A DNA stretch of 64,000 nt from Cladophialophora immunda (taxonomy: Eukaryota > Ascomycota > Eurotiomycetes > Chaetothyriales > Herpotrichiellaceae), in the NCBI RefSeq assembly GCF_000835495.1, contig NW_015622541.1, positions 3,968,001 to 4,032,000 of the forward strand, given 5' to 3'. Shown one piece after another: positions 22,767-35,540 of this stretch. Numbering within the stretch: the stretch's first letter is position 1; the number at the start of each line of letters is the position of its first letter. Both the position numbers and the translations under genes were made by a program. A model generated the notes under the pieces. The model searched no databases and was not told where the DNA came from. It saw only the letters and a list, made by a program, of their open reading frames with translations.

Positions 22767-24049
22767 ATGGCGCAGGTCCGAGTGACTCGACTCGCTTTTG
22801 TGCACTACCAGCACCCTGACCTCGAAAAAGCGTTGAAATTCTTCTCTGACTTCGGCACAGTCGAGGAACAACGAACTCCAGACAAAGTATACCTCCGAGG
22901 ATTTGGCATTGATCCGTATATATACGTAGCAGAACAATCGCCGGACTCGAAACGACACTTTGTTGGCGGATACTGGGTTGTCTCGAGCGAAGAAGATCTC
23001 AAGAAGGCCGCATCCCAGCCGGGAGCATCTGCCATATACGACAACGACGGACCTGGGGGTGGGAAAGTGGTCACTGTACGCGACCCCTGCGGCTTCCTTG
23101 TCGGTTTTGTCTTCGGCCAGCAGCTGCGCAATTATGATGGCACCACCGGCTTGCTCGAGCAGACAAGTCCTACGACAAACTCTCCCTTTGATAAGCCCCG
23201 CAAGGGCAATGTGCGGCGGTACCGCAACGGCCCTAGTCCAGTCCACAAGCTTGGGCATTATGGATATGTCGTACCCCGATCAAAGTTCATGGAAACTCTG
23301 GATTGGTACCACCGTCTGATGAACTTGAAGCCGACCGATACGGTCTACGATCCGAAAACGCTCGAGGACGAAACCACGTTCAACCACATTGATCTGGGAG
23401 ACGAGTATACTGACCACCATGTAAGTCCTGAGCCTTTATAATCCTGACCGAGCCTCTTCTACGGATCAGCAGAAGACTGAGAGTGTGCCTTTACAGTCAT
23501 TCTTCCTCGCCGCCGGACCAGACCACAAACCTGCACATATCCACCACTCCAGCTTCGAGATCAGTGATTTTGATACACAGAACCTGGGCCACGACTGGCT
23601 CCGGCTGCACGGCTGGACCAATTGCTGGGGCATCGGACGGCATGTCCTTGGAAGCCAGATCTTTGATTACTGGTGAGTGGGATTCACCTATACCTCTCTC
23701 TTTCACTGAGACTAGGCTCCTCTGCTTTTGGATCTACGATTAGTTGCCAGTTTTGCTACCCACGATTAACGTTTGGATTTCATCATTCAGGTTTGATGCT
23801 TCAGGCAATATCGTGGAGCACTATGCGGACGGAGACCTCGTAAACCAACACACGCCCTGTGGCCGAGAGCATGCCGCTCCCGGTACGCTTCACGTTTGGG
23901 GCCCTAACGTGCCTCTGGCAATGCTCACAGGTCGTATGGAGGACGCTGGCAAGACGCTGAATGCCATGCCAGATGTGGAGTCTTCGAAGCCCGCCGACTT
24001 TGGTGATACTACAAATCCTGCAGGGCAAATCAAGGTCGCGGCAGCTTGA
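22767..24049 (+). CDS. Type I extradiol ring-cleavage dioxygenase
   Basis: Three exons (22767-23420, 23497-23672, 23791-24049) give 362 residues. Two vicinal-oxygen-chelate repeats are seen: an N-terminal one (VTRLAFVHYQHPDLEKALKFF) and a catalytic one starting at HKLGHYGYVV. The expected iron ligands are present: His in KLGHYGYV (residue ~164), His in PAHIHHSSFE (~231) and Glu in GNIVEHYADGD. Such enzymes open catechol rings with O2, as in 2,3-dihydroxybiphenyl dioxygenases. The catechol used here is unknown. The ATG chosen directly precedes AQVRVTRLAFVHY; upstream in-frame codons lack an ATG. It lies downstream of the Zn(II)2Cys6 gene and upstream of an aldo/keto reductase on the same strand, fitting a catabolic set. 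Confidence 0.87.
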
Positions 24050-24887
24050 GGAGTCATGATTAATACAACGTGGCCGCCAATAAAGACAGCGAAACATGGC
24101 ATTGCATGAATCAGAGCACTGGAGCAAGCAAGGTCAAGTTGGACAACCCTTTTTACGGTCAGTCAATTTTATATCACAGAACATTAGGATTGTAGAAATA
24201 CTAGAAGTTGTGCTCTCGAAATCTACATACCAATTGTCCGTGCTCGAATTTGAGTAATTCGGATATTGTTTTCTTCACAAGTTGGCGTCATAACAATCAG
24301 ATACTCGAGCGGCCGCCACTGATATGCCGCACACAAACGATCTTCGCCTTACGGTATGTCGTCCCCTTATCCCCATGTACCTTCTTCCCCGACGTACCCA
24401 CGTACGTATTTTCGCCTTCCTCCTCCCAGCGGTCTGGGCATAGACCAGAGAGGAGAAACGGCACGAAACTCGGCACCATCGAGAAATACCTGAGCTTGAG
24501 ATTCCAAATCAAGCCGCGTATCGTCGAAGTTCAATACGTAGGCAGTAGTCAGCAAACCATCTTCATCAGGATGAACTCGACACTCACGCCTGTAAAGACC
24601 GTGTTTTGACCGGTTCCGGGCCGGTCTCGAGACTGATAGAAATACCCCACATTCTCTACCTTTTCGGCTGTCTAAACCTCTTTGGGAGTTGGATCTTGAA
24701 AGCAGCGGGATTTTGCGACTAGTTTCGGGCTGACAAGCATGGATGCGGACGAATTGATGGAAAGGCTCTCGACCCTGGTGGCATTGAACGACATTTTCTT
24801 TCTTTCTTTTGAAGTACAGGTGCCCCTGGCAAACCAAGCCCTGAGGCGCATTTCCTGAGGGTGGCAGATACTTGGAGAGTTTCCATC
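24050..24887 (+). other. Intergenic, dioxygenase to aldo/keto reductase
   Basis: Holds the terminator side of the dioxygenase gene and the promoter of the reductase. A CT-rich tract (TTTTCTTTCTTTC) lies near 24797. No gene seen. Confidence 0.4.
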
Positions 24888-25963
24888 ATGTCTGAGCATT
24901 TGAGAGTCATCTTCGGCGCCGTACCCATAGGGAACGACCCGCCGTTCATCGACGAAGACAATATCCAGTTGGCGTTTTCGTTGCTCGAGAAACATCACGT
25001 CGACACTATCGACACGGCGCAGTTATACGGCAGATCTGAGCAGCGGCTGGGCGAGATCAAGGCGGGCGAGAGGTTCCTAATCGACACGAAATGGTTGGGC
25101 GGGTGGGAGCCAGGGTCGGGCAGCAAAGAGAACATCGTCCGGGCTGCGCGCGAGAGCCTCGAGAGGCTGGGAGTAAAGCAGGTTAGTTGTCAATGTCGTC
25201 TGCGAGGTGGCTCTCGAACCAAAACCGTGGCGTCGTGACCATCGTGTTGGTCATAATAATCTTCACTTGATATTCAAATCATGCTCATGTTCTTTCGTAG
25301 GTCAACATCTTCTACCTCCATTCTCCAGACGCTCAGACCCCGATCGAAGAGACCCTCGAGGGTGTCAACCAAGTCTACCAAGCTGGCCTGTTCAAGCGCT
25401 TTGGCCTGTCCAACTTTACCGCCGCGGACGTTGAAAAGGCCTATGGCATCTGTAAGTCGAGAGGATGGGTCCTCCCTACGGTATACCAGGGAAACTATAG
25501 CCCCGTGGCCCGGCTCCAGGAGACGCTGCTATTCCCGGCCCTCCGCCGGCTCGGGATCTCCTTCTACGCCTACAGCCCGCTCGCCGGGGGGCTCTTGACC
25601 AAGACGGCGCAACAGGTCATCGACGGCGTGGGTCGCTTTGCCGACGACCACCCCGGCGGCAACCATTTCCGGAGGATGTTCCACAAACCGTCCTATCTGG
25701 AGGCGCTGACCAAGTGGGAGGCCATCGCGGCCGAGCAGGGCTGCACCCGCGCCGAACTGGCGTATCGCTGGGTCGCGGCCAACTCGGCGCTCGACCCAGA
25801 AAAGGGCGACGCAATCGTCATCGGTGCCAGCAGCGTGGAGCAGCTCCGACAGACGTTGGAAAGCATAGAACGCGGCAAATTGAGCGAGAAGGCCAGCCAG
25901 GGGATCGACGAGATCTGGGAAGGGATCAAGCATGAGGCCGCTCTGGATGTGTTTAACCAATGA
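24888..25963 (+). CDS. Aldo/keto reductase, AKR7-like
   Basis: Two exons (24888-25181, 25301-25963; intron 119 nt) give 318 residues. The (beta/alpha)8 barrel tetrad is visible: Asp in DTIDTAQLYG, Tyr of the same motif, Lys in IDTKW and His in FYLHSPD, with the intron just before the His strand. C-terminal cofactor motifs are YSPLAGGLLT and IVIGASSVEQLRQTLE. The closest family by these motifs is AKR7 (aflatoxin aldehyde reductase type). It would reduce an aldehyde or ketone with NADPH in the cytosol. An aldehyde such as a ring-cleavage product is a reasonable but unproven substrate. The ATG at 24888 starts MSEHLRVIFGAVPIG; the frame upstream of it begins with GTG. Confidence 0.9.
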
Positions 25964-26363
25964 AAATGACTTTTACAAGCTGGACGTGCACGACAGCATG
26001 CGTAACAAAACGTGCGGGCAGATATTCATCAGGAATCAGTCAGCTATTTGGTACTGATGTTGTCACGGCTCCCTACCGGCAGAGCTGCTTTGCAATATGT
26101 CTATCTGGAGCCATGGTGCCAACGACTGGCTATCCAAAGAAAAGTAGGACGATCAATTAATAGATCAGTAGCCTATAGACTGTGGCTTTTATATGTTCCC
26201 TATTGAAGGCTGGAGTTTTGGCGCGGAACGGCCGTCTGGCGCCGTCCCAAGGCGGGCAATAGACCAACTGTGCCGCCTGTACATAGTAGATAGTAGTATG
26301 CTCTGCCTAGAGGTTATAATGGATAGATACTGTTCTTGTGTTGATGCCTACCCTTCTTGCACT
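25964..26363. other. Convergent intergenic region
   Basis: Shared 3' side of the aldo/keto reductase and the MFS transporter. Nothing distinctive seen. Confidence 0.4.
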
Positions 26364-28280
26364 TCACGTTTCCTTGCTGTTAGTCACATTGACAAATTCT
26401 GCTGTCTCGGTCGTCGCTATGCCTGTGGCCTTGTCTTCTGCCTCTTCAATGGTGATTTCGTCCAGCCTGCGTGAGACCACTTCGCCAAAGATCGCATTCA
26501 TCTCTTCCAGTGTAAGGCCCTTGGTCTGCTTTTCGTCAGTCTCTTCGCAACACTAGGTGGAGATGATCTTTCAGGCCGCCTCACCTCTTTGCAGAAGAAA
26601 TAAATGATGGGGAGAAAAAACAAGTTGAAGCCGACCCACAGAAAGAGAAACTTCCATTTGACGGCCGTGTATGCGATGGGTGTGACTTGGCCGTAGATGA
26701 TGACCCATGCGAACGACGAAAACATGCCGAGTGCCATACCCTGAGCCCGAATCTTGGTGGGTTGAACTTCGGCGGCGTACGCAAAGCCTGTTGACACCCA
26801 GGTGCAACCGTAGATAAAGATAAAGATCATAACCATAGAGATGCCAGCCTTTCCCCATGCTACGTACGTTTAGTCTCAATTCAACATAAAGAGTAACAGT
26901 AAGGCTCACCAGGGTTGTTGGTAGACTCAAACTTGGCGAGGCACAAGGCAAACAAGCCGAGAAAGATGCTGAGGAGAACCAGCCCTGACAACATCAACGG
27001 GCGTCTGCCATATCTGTCGATGGCAACCATGTTGAAGAAGCCGCCTAAGTTGACGATGGCTTGGAAAACACATGCCATCAGTAGCACCAGCGACGTGCTG
27101 AAGCCTAAACTGGAGTAGATGACAGACTGTAGTGGAGTAAGCAAAGAGCACGGCATTGAGAAAACGGTTGAAATCATGCATACCTGGAACACGAGGATCG
27201 TCTGGGCACCGCAGGTCTGGCAAGCTGTCAAGACAACGATGGCGAGGGACGCCCGGAATAACTCCTTCCTGTTGGTGAAGATATGGAAGAAGGAAGCTCC
27301 CTCGGTCTCCTGCCGTTCAATCTCCAGCTGGGACACCAGCTGCGTGTACTCTTTCTCCCAGAAGTGGTCTCCCCTGTCGTCGTGCAGCCTCTTGAGCACG
27401 TTGCGGGCTTCTTCATTTCGGCCTCTCATGACAACTGGGCACACACATGTCAGTCTCCGTGGAATTTCAGGGTGGACGTCCCATGATATATAGCTTACGC
27501 CATCGAGGAGAATAGGGGATAAATTGACATCCAATCAGCAGTCCCAGCGCAGGAACGCACTGCAGGGAAATCGGGACCCGCCTGGACCAGCGTTAGCCGT
27601 TAGAATTATGCTGACCGGTCTAAATCGACCACATCGTCCATGCTGGGACATACCATTGTGCTTCCGGATTGTTCAGATGATAGGTTCCATATCCCGTAAA
27701 TGCGATGACGAGGCCAGTGATGTTCATGGTCAACATCTGTATGGTGGACATTCGGCCCCGGATTTCTGGCGGGGAGATTTCCGACTGGTAGACCTGAACC
27801 GTGGTGAACATCATGCCTGAGGCAATGCCAGCTAGAACTCGGGCAACGGCAAAGAGCTGGATCTGGTACGAAGCTGTCTGCATGATTGCCCCGACCAATC
27901 CCAGCCCTGCGCCGGCCTGGAGAGTGCGCCTGCGACTGAGCTTGTCGACGAAGAGGAAGACGACGATGATCCCTAGCATTGTGCCACCATAGAAGGCGGC
28001 GACAATTGCACTGTAGAAAAAATTCATCAGTTGAATATGCCGATCAACCACAAAAAGGATAACAGAGCACGCACCCCAGCAAGGTCGGGGAGGGCTTGAA
28101 TCTGGCAAGGAATCCGGGCTGCGCAAACCTGTCCGCCATTTGAATTAGCAAGGGATCCTCAAAATATCCTCTAAATGGGACAGTCACTTACGTGCCGGCG
28201 ATGACCACGTTGTCGCATCCGTACAACATGCTGCCCATTCCCGCGACGGCGACGCAGAACCAATTGTATTTTCGCCCCAT
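26364..28280 (-). CDS. MFS sugar-porter family transporter
   Basis: Eight exons (28280-28192, 28128-28075, 28010-27654, 27581-27499, 27434-27184, 27126-26910, 26859-26585, 26525-26364) give 495 residues. Sugar-porter signatures are FVDKLSRRR in the first cytoplasmic loop, PYSPRW before the central loop, DRYGRRPLM in the second half and CKETKGLTLEEMNAIF after the last helix, which is rebuilt across intron 7. About twelve hydrophobic segments are present. It resembles fungal hexose, lactose and quinate permeases; the substrate cannot be read from sequence. Given the neighbouring ring-cleavage gene, uptake of a small organic or aromatic acid is also possible. Introns are 50-72 nt with GT-AG ends, and every join preserves frame. 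Confidence 0.88.
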
Positions 28281-29128
28281 GACGGCGACTAGAGACAGGA
28301 ACCCTTTGTGTTCAGTTGCCTGCAAACGGATCCAAAGATGAAGAGAGTCTTTAACACATCGGGTGTCTCAAGTGTCTCAAGGCTCTGATGTTATATGTCT
28401 GCCACCACAAAACCTGGGGTAACTCAGGCGACCCGACCGAATCCACGATAGTCTCGCTCTCCGCGCTAGAACCCCAGACTTAGCAGCCCCTCGGCCCCGG
28501 ACAGCCATTCCCGGGCTTGTTGAAAACGTGAATACGTGCGTTACTGCTCGGTAGTGGCTCGCGGCGGCCCCTGCAGGTGATGTGCATTGTGTAGCGCCGT
28601 CTCCACCCTCCTCGGCCGCCGACCCCACCGGGCGGAAAATCAGTGTCTTCATATTGTGCCGGCTTGGAACCGTGGTCAGTAAATTAGGAAGCATGCGTTG
28701 GAATGCGTGCTCACCCCTTACCTGAGGGATTCCAGTGTCATAGGAGGCTCCCCCACGCACGTCAATTGTGCGTCCCAATGGTTGAAACCAGGGGCCGCCA
28801 CGAGACCTTGCTAGGTGCGTGAGTAGAGCCGCTGGAGACTCTCTTAGAGCCAAGACGAAGAGACGAGGCACAGAAAATTTTGTAGACAAGAACTAGAATC
28901 CCTATTGTATTGAATCCCTATTGTATTGAATTCCCCTTGATGCAATCAGAGTTCATGGTTATATCGATGGTGGAAGCTCAAGGCTCCGATAAAACAGGAA
29001 TCGTCTACTAGACTTCAAGACCATCCGGATTTATTTTACTGTTGCTGAGGGTGGATGTATCGAATAGATGTGCCCACCGGACTGTAGGCCAAGTTTTATC
29101 TTGTCCAAAGAAGCAGAGACGAAGAGCA
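28281..29128. other. Intergenic, MFS promoter side and SDR 3' side
   Basis: A 170-codon minus-strand frame at 28377-28889 starts with TTG and has no family similarity, so it was not called. A 16-bp perfect tandem duplication is at 28896-28927. Confidence 0.4.
28896..28927. repeat. Two-copy 16-bp tandem repeat
   Basis: GAATCCCTATTGTATT occurs twice in a row without mismatch, followed by a partial third start GAAT. Probably replication slippage. Confidence 0.7.
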
Positions 29129-30113
29129 CTAGTCCAGCCCGAATTTACCTTCGTAACCAATCTTGAGGTCGTTTCCCGCCAGGATCGTGTCCTTCTTCTG
29201 AACCAGCTCATCGACAGACCAGTTCGCCGAGATGAACCTCCCAGACAGGAACTTGGCAGCGTCTGTCGCCAGCCAAACGCCCGCGCCTCCAACGAGTTCA
29301 GGAGAGTCAAGAGCAAAGCGTTTATGCCGATCTTTCGTGATCATGAAGATTTCAGTCCCAAAGCTATCGGTAGGGGGAGGGGTTCCAAATATTGGAGCGC
29401 GCTCACTCACCTATGACCATTCCCGTCTGAACCACGCCGGGCTGTATCGACACCGCAGTGACATTGGGGTACTCAGCGTCCAGGTACTCGGAGAATCGAG
29501 CCACTGCTAACTTGGAGATTGAGTAAGATGACGAGGTCGGATCAATATAGACGGCCAGGCCAGTCGACATGCTGATTACGGTGCCCTGCTTCTCGCGACC
29601 CAGTAGGGATAAAAATCCCCTGGTGATCAAGTAGGTGCCCTTGACGTTAACCTCGAAGTCGTACCACCACTTGTCTGCGTCGGTCTCACCAATGAGCGCC
29701 ATCGGCCCAAAGACGCCGGCGTTATTCACCAGCACATCCGCGTGGCCGTACTTGGCTTTGACAGTGGCAAACAGTTGGTCGATGGAGCTTGGAGACGTGA
29801 TTTCGGTTTCAATGGACAGATATTCCACGTCGGGGTTTATTTGCTTTAGGGTTTGTTCTGTCTTGATCAGTTGGTCGTAGTCATTGGACACCAGCACAAG
29901 AGCCTTAGGACCAGCTTTTGCAAAGCAAGGTCCAAATCCTCGAGCTCCTATCCCGGACGAGGCCCCTGTGATGATAATCACCTTGCCTGCCTGCGACAGA
30001 GCAGGCGACGTTGGATCGATCGACGGATACGGTTGGCGATATACCGTAGGAGTGTAAGCGTCCTTTCTGACGTGGTAGTCGGGTGGAAGTTCTGCCATTC
30101 TCCCAGCGCACAT
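29129..30113 (-). CDS. Short-chain dehydrogenase/reductase
   Basis: Two exons (30113-29411, 29331-29129; intron 79 nt) give 301 residues. SDR motifs are TGASSGIG, NNAG, SMSTG and YSISK, followed by IQPGVVQTGM. The N-terminus has an unusual ~45-residue leader before the Rossmann fold (YHVRKDAYTPTVY, YPSIDPTSPAL). The C-terminus FLSGRFISANWSVDELVQKK is also characteristic. The SDR at 43675-44748 shares both features, so the two are paralogues. A second ATG five codons in (GRMAELPP) could be the real start. It is transcribed away from the ABM monooxygenase-like gene at 31200, and the promoter between them contains an inverted-repeat element. Reduction or oxidation of a secondary alcohol is inferred from family; substrate unknown. 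Confidence 0.85.
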
Positions 30114-30466
30114 TCTCGAATTCTATTCTTCACAATCTCGCCCGACACTGATGGAATCGTAGACAAGGGCCAAATTGGTTTACGGAGATCCCACCGTGAC
30201 GATAAATGGCTCCCATGGCCCGTCCGCCGAGGAAATCGGTCGTAGGAAATAAGTCTCGCACAATTTCCCATCTATACCTGCTGGTGCCGGTCGCCGACAG
30301 TCCAAAGCCCGGGGGAGTACAAAACCTCGTTTTTCAGGACTCGTCAAATTCCACCCGGGGCAATTCATGGAGGAAGGATGCTTGGCTGCCGTTATGACAA
30401 ATCCAATCAGGCTTTGATTGCTGCCGGAGGCCGGGGATGTGGAGAAAATAGCTCCTCAAAGCCAGC

Positions 30467-30981
30467 GGGAATGACTCGCCACCGCGAATTTGACCGCGAA
30501 TTCGCTTAATGCTTTGGCAGAATCTACCACCACCAAAATTAGCTGGTGGCAGACTCTCAATGTCATAAATTCGTCTCTATGTGCTATTCAAGACCTCGCC
30601 GCCGCCTAGCTAACCTTGGTGTTAATCTCTCAGAGACCTAATCATTCTGCGAATCAGAGAGGAAGCCATGCTACCTTGCCTCAACTAGCCTAGTAGTCCG
30701 TTTACGTGCTCGTTAACCTTTGCCACTGCCGATCGTGGGCGGCGCTGTCGATGGTGGCAAGACCAGTTCAGGAGAGTCCTTAGGCGAAGGACTGCGGTAT
30801 AGCGGGGAGGTTAGGCGACGACGAGGTCTAATATTCAATTGTTATAGAAAGGATTTGTCTGGGTTACGGAGTATTCCGTGTATACCTAGTAGAAAAGAAC
30901 GCTAGCTAATTTTGGTGGCAACTATTCCTATTTTGCACAAATAAGCGAATTCGCGGTGGTACGCGGTGGCGAGTCATTCCC
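30467..30981. mobile_element. MITE-like element with 78-bp terminal inverted repeats
   Basis: The left arm (30467-30544) starts GGGAATGACTCGCCACCGCG and the right arm (30904-30981) ends with its complement. Both arms also contain CCGCGAATTCGCTTA and, at their inner ends, CCACCAAAATTAGCT at matching distance. No transposase frame fits in 515 bp, so it is non-autonomous. No clear target-site duplication is visible at these ends. It sits in the divergent promoter between the SDR (ATG 30113) and the monooxygenase-like gene (ATG 31200). Interior parts recur at 38881-39143. Confidence 0.72.
30766..30828 (+). repeat. Repeat core: hairpin plus GGCGACGACGAGGTC box
   Basis: GTTCAGGAGAGTCCTTAGGCG leads into a 7-bp stem AGTCCTT / AAGGACT with a 5-nt loop, followed 20 nt later by GGCGACGACGAGGTC (30814-30828). 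The same order appears at 38882-38995 with one compensatory base-pair change in the stem. Confidence 0.6.
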
Positions 30982-31087
30982 CTAATGACCACTGACTGAC
31001 TGCAGACTGAAGTCCTGGCAACGCTGCGAGTCAAAGCCAAGACTGCCATGGCGCCACGTCGCCACGTCTCACAGTTGGAGATCCAGG

Positions 31088-31095
31088 TATATAAG
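31088..31095 (+). promoter_or_regulatory. Probable TATA box of the ABM monooxygenase gene
   Basis: TATATAAG lies 105-112 bp before the ATG at 31200, a normal spacing for a fungal core promoter with a short leader. Confidence 0.5.
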
Positions 31096-31199
31096 CTCTT
31101 GAACACCCACGAGCAGCAGTGCTCCATTTCCTGGTCTTAACTCAGTCTCATATCCGGCTTGTTCGAAACAAGATCTACTTGTATTTTGATCCCAGAAAC

Positions 31200-31665
31200 A
31201 TGGCAACTTCGACCACCAAAACCATGATCCTGGTCCAGGTGACCGTGGCACCTGAGAGTGTTCCCAAGTTTCTGCAGGCGTTTCAAGAAATCGTCCAAAA
31301 GTGCATTTCTGAGCCTGAGTGCGATCGATTTGAAGTTCTAGCCGACTCTGATCAGGAAGGTCTATTTCATTGGGTGGAAACTTGGAGTGCCAGCAAGGAC
31401 TGGCTTCTGAACGTCAGTACCTCTTTCTCATGAGGAAGCGGCAGAGGATTTCCGCATGGTCTGACTAGCATCTCGGTGAACAGGTCCAGGTGAAGAAATC
31501 TTACTACGACGTCTACGAGGATATTACGAAGCCTTTGTGGATCAAAGATCGTAAGTTGCTTCGCTGTCCCTGATGACAATGCAACTGATTATTCACTCTT
31601 CCTACAAAGGTGTTGTCCATTTCTTGGAGCATGTCCCCAGTATTCCACCATACTTGAGAGCATGA
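31200..31665 (+). CDS. Antibiotic biosynthesis monooxygenase (ABM) domain protein
   Basis: Three exons (31200-31412, 31484-31550, 31610-31665; introns 71 and 59 nt) give 111 residues. The sequence MILVQVTVAPESVPKFLQAFQEIVQKCISEPECDRFEV is the first beta-alpha unit of the ABM dimeric alpha/beta barrel. GLFHWVETWSASKDWLLN and the short final exon complete the fold. The family includes small cofactor-free oxygenases (quinol monooxygenase YgiN, ActVA-Orf6) and many proteins of unknown role. The last intron uses an AAAG acceptor. It is divergent from the SDR at 29129-30113 and lies upstream of a same-strand medium-chain reductase and SDR, so oxidation of a phenolic or quinol intermediate is a plausible inference. 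Confidence 0.8.
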
Positions 31666-32436
31666 AGGTCTATCTATATGTCTATGCCCCTATTTGTACC
31701 ACAGCACAAAGCAATTTAGCTAGAGGAAAAGGCAATGCTAGAGCTTTGAATGACAGAGAGACTGCTCAGTTCCGATACACATGCACATCAGAAGTCTACA
31801 TGTACTTCGATAAATTGGACAGTACATGTGAAACACTGCCTCTTTCTCGTTCAATGTACTGCAAGCGAAGCGCTAGAATCATCGATTATGTGATCCTCGC
31901 TTGTCGAAATCTCAACAACGACTCCAGCCACTTTATCATTTTACAAGCATCCGTTGAAATGATGACTAGATTTTATGTCCGACTTAGAATGATTTCTGTC
32001 AAGTAAAATGTATTTGTTCAAAAACTTTGTTCCAAAGTCGGCAAGGAGAATCATTTGCAAGCGGCGCCATGTTGAATAGATCAGCCATCGCTCATGCAGC
32101 AATGCCCATTGAGAGCCTAGGCTTACCCGCGAAGCCTCCTCTCACAGCCTCCTCCGTTCGGTGGGAACGGCAAAACGGCAGACACCGGTCAGGAAACACG
32201 AGCAATGCTACCGATTTTGGATTAATCAGCAGAAAGAGGAGAGAGGTTCCCGCTCATTCTTGAGGCTTCATTCCTTCACTGCACGGTCATGAATAACATA
32301 CCTAGGCGCCCTCTGATCAGCTCCCGCTACTGGCGGAAAAAAACATCTCTCATGGGCATTTATCCCGGTAGATCCAACTCGTGAATTTTTTGGTCAATCG
32401 GTGAGTGAGAGAAGACGAAAGGACGTATGCAGTAAA
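31666..32436 (+). other. Intergenic, monooxygenase to medium-chain reductase
   Basis: Promoter side of the reductase at 32437. Short frames only. Confidence 0.4.
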
Positions 32437-33993
<1,557 letters not shown>

Positions 33994-34638
33994 GTGCTGT
34001 CATGGAACATGATGCCGGATGTTATCGATAGATCATGTTTGTACCAAAATAGTTGATTTGGGGCATATCTGTCCATCAGCTAAGTGAGTGACACAAAAAT
34101 AATAATGCGCCTATTATCCCGGCTCGTATTTTGCGCCAATTTGCGATCCACGGGTCCTGTTGAATAATTAGACAAGGACTCCTTGGGATGGCACACTGAC
34201 AAGTTGCCTGCGGTTCGATAAACCTTGAGCCCGCCTGGTTGGTGATAAAAGGACGGTCACCGCTGCCGATATTCACCGGGACTGGCCGAGATTGAGCCCT
34301 GACACCATTTCACAAGCCCGAGCTCCCACTCTTGAGGCCTTTGGCACGGGGAAAACTGGGGATGATGGTAGCCGCCAGATCATCGGGTCGGGAAAGGGCT
34401 GCATTGCCTACGAAGGTGAAGGAGGCTTCGACGGGCACACGGACAAGGTGGAGTTTGATTTGGGATTGATTTTGGTACCCCTGTTGTCTGCGTCTGAGGT
34501 GTCCATTATCAACGTATGAAACCCCCTTGCCGGTGTCTTCTGAGACTTTGCACCTGGTACGAGAAATTCGTATTTGTCGACCGCCTCGTATCATTCAAAT
34601 AGCATCAAATCGACGCATTATCCTAGCAGAGAATCAAA
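33994..34638 (+). other. Intergenic, reductase to SDR
   Basis: Promoter region for the SDR at 34639; no supported gene. Confidence 0.4.
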
Positions 34639-35540
34639 ATGTCGTTGCTCCCGGGAGTAGGGTTTATATCAGGGGCGGCCTCTGGTTAGACCCTTTGACT
34701 ATAGTGAAGACCCTATCGTATTCCATCTACTGAAAGATATCTACAGGTATCGGACGTGCCACGGCCTTTGCATTTGCAGCCCATGGATCGAAAAGGCTTG
34801 CCCTGTTGGATATCAACCCGAAGCTGGAGGATACGGCAGTGGAACTCCGGTCACAATATGCAGACATCAACGTCTTGACCATCCAAGCCGACTGTGGCAA
34901 GGAGGAAAGTCTGGTGCAGGCAATCTCCACGGTCGTGGCCAAGTTCGGCCGTATCGACTATGCGGTCAACAATGCCGGCATCCCGGGCGTCCTAGGTCCT
35001 GCCACGGAATATAAGACCTCGGATTTCAAAACCGTCCTCGACGTGAACCTGACCGGGCTGTGGATCGCCCAGCGCGAACAGATCCGCCAGATGGTCAAGC
35101 AAGACCCTCTCCCAAACTCCCTGGGCGTCCCGGGCAGTCGAGGCGCCATCGTCAACACTTCGAGCGTCATGGGCCTGACCGGCTCCCCCGACGAGTTCGG
35201 CGCGACGGCGTACTCTGCGACCAAACATGCAGTGCTCGGGTTGACCAAGTCCGAGAGCAACATGTACAGCAGCCAGGGCGTTCGGATCAATGCCGTCTGC
35301 CCCGGCTTCATTGAGACCCCGTTGCTTCGGTTCGTTGGATCTGAGGAAGTCACCAAGCAGACGCTGCCGATGCGGAGATTCGGCGATCCAGCCGAAGTTG
35401 CCCAGGTGATTTCATTCTTGGCCAGTCCCATGAGCAGCTACGTGACCGGGGCCAGTGTGACGGTCGATGGGTGAGTGAATGGGATTCCAGAGCTCACTAT
35501 GGCCCCATAATTGACAACGTCCAGGGGCTTTCTATCTTAA
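34639..35540 (+). CDS. Short-chain dehydrogenase/reductase
   Basis: Three exons (34639-34684, 34747-35470, 35525-35540) give 261 residues. The first exon (MSLLPGVGFISGAASG) joins to IGRATAFAFAAHGSKRLALLDIN, restoring the SGAASGIG cofactor motif. The last exon has only 16 nt and completes VTVDGG with FLS and a stop; without it the frame ends in VDG. Other motifs are NNAG, NTSSVMG, YSATK and CPGFIETP. This is a classical ~250-residue SDR with the usual C-terminal TGASVTVDGG. An acidic residue after the second strand (LLDIN) suggests NAD(H) preference; substrate unknown. It stands between the medium-chain reductase and the MFS gene, all on the plus strand. Confidence 0.88.

Noticed and set aside
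28377..28889. 170-codon minus-strand frame between MFS and SDR genes
   Set aside because: Starts with TTG, no domain, composition unlike neighbouring genes.
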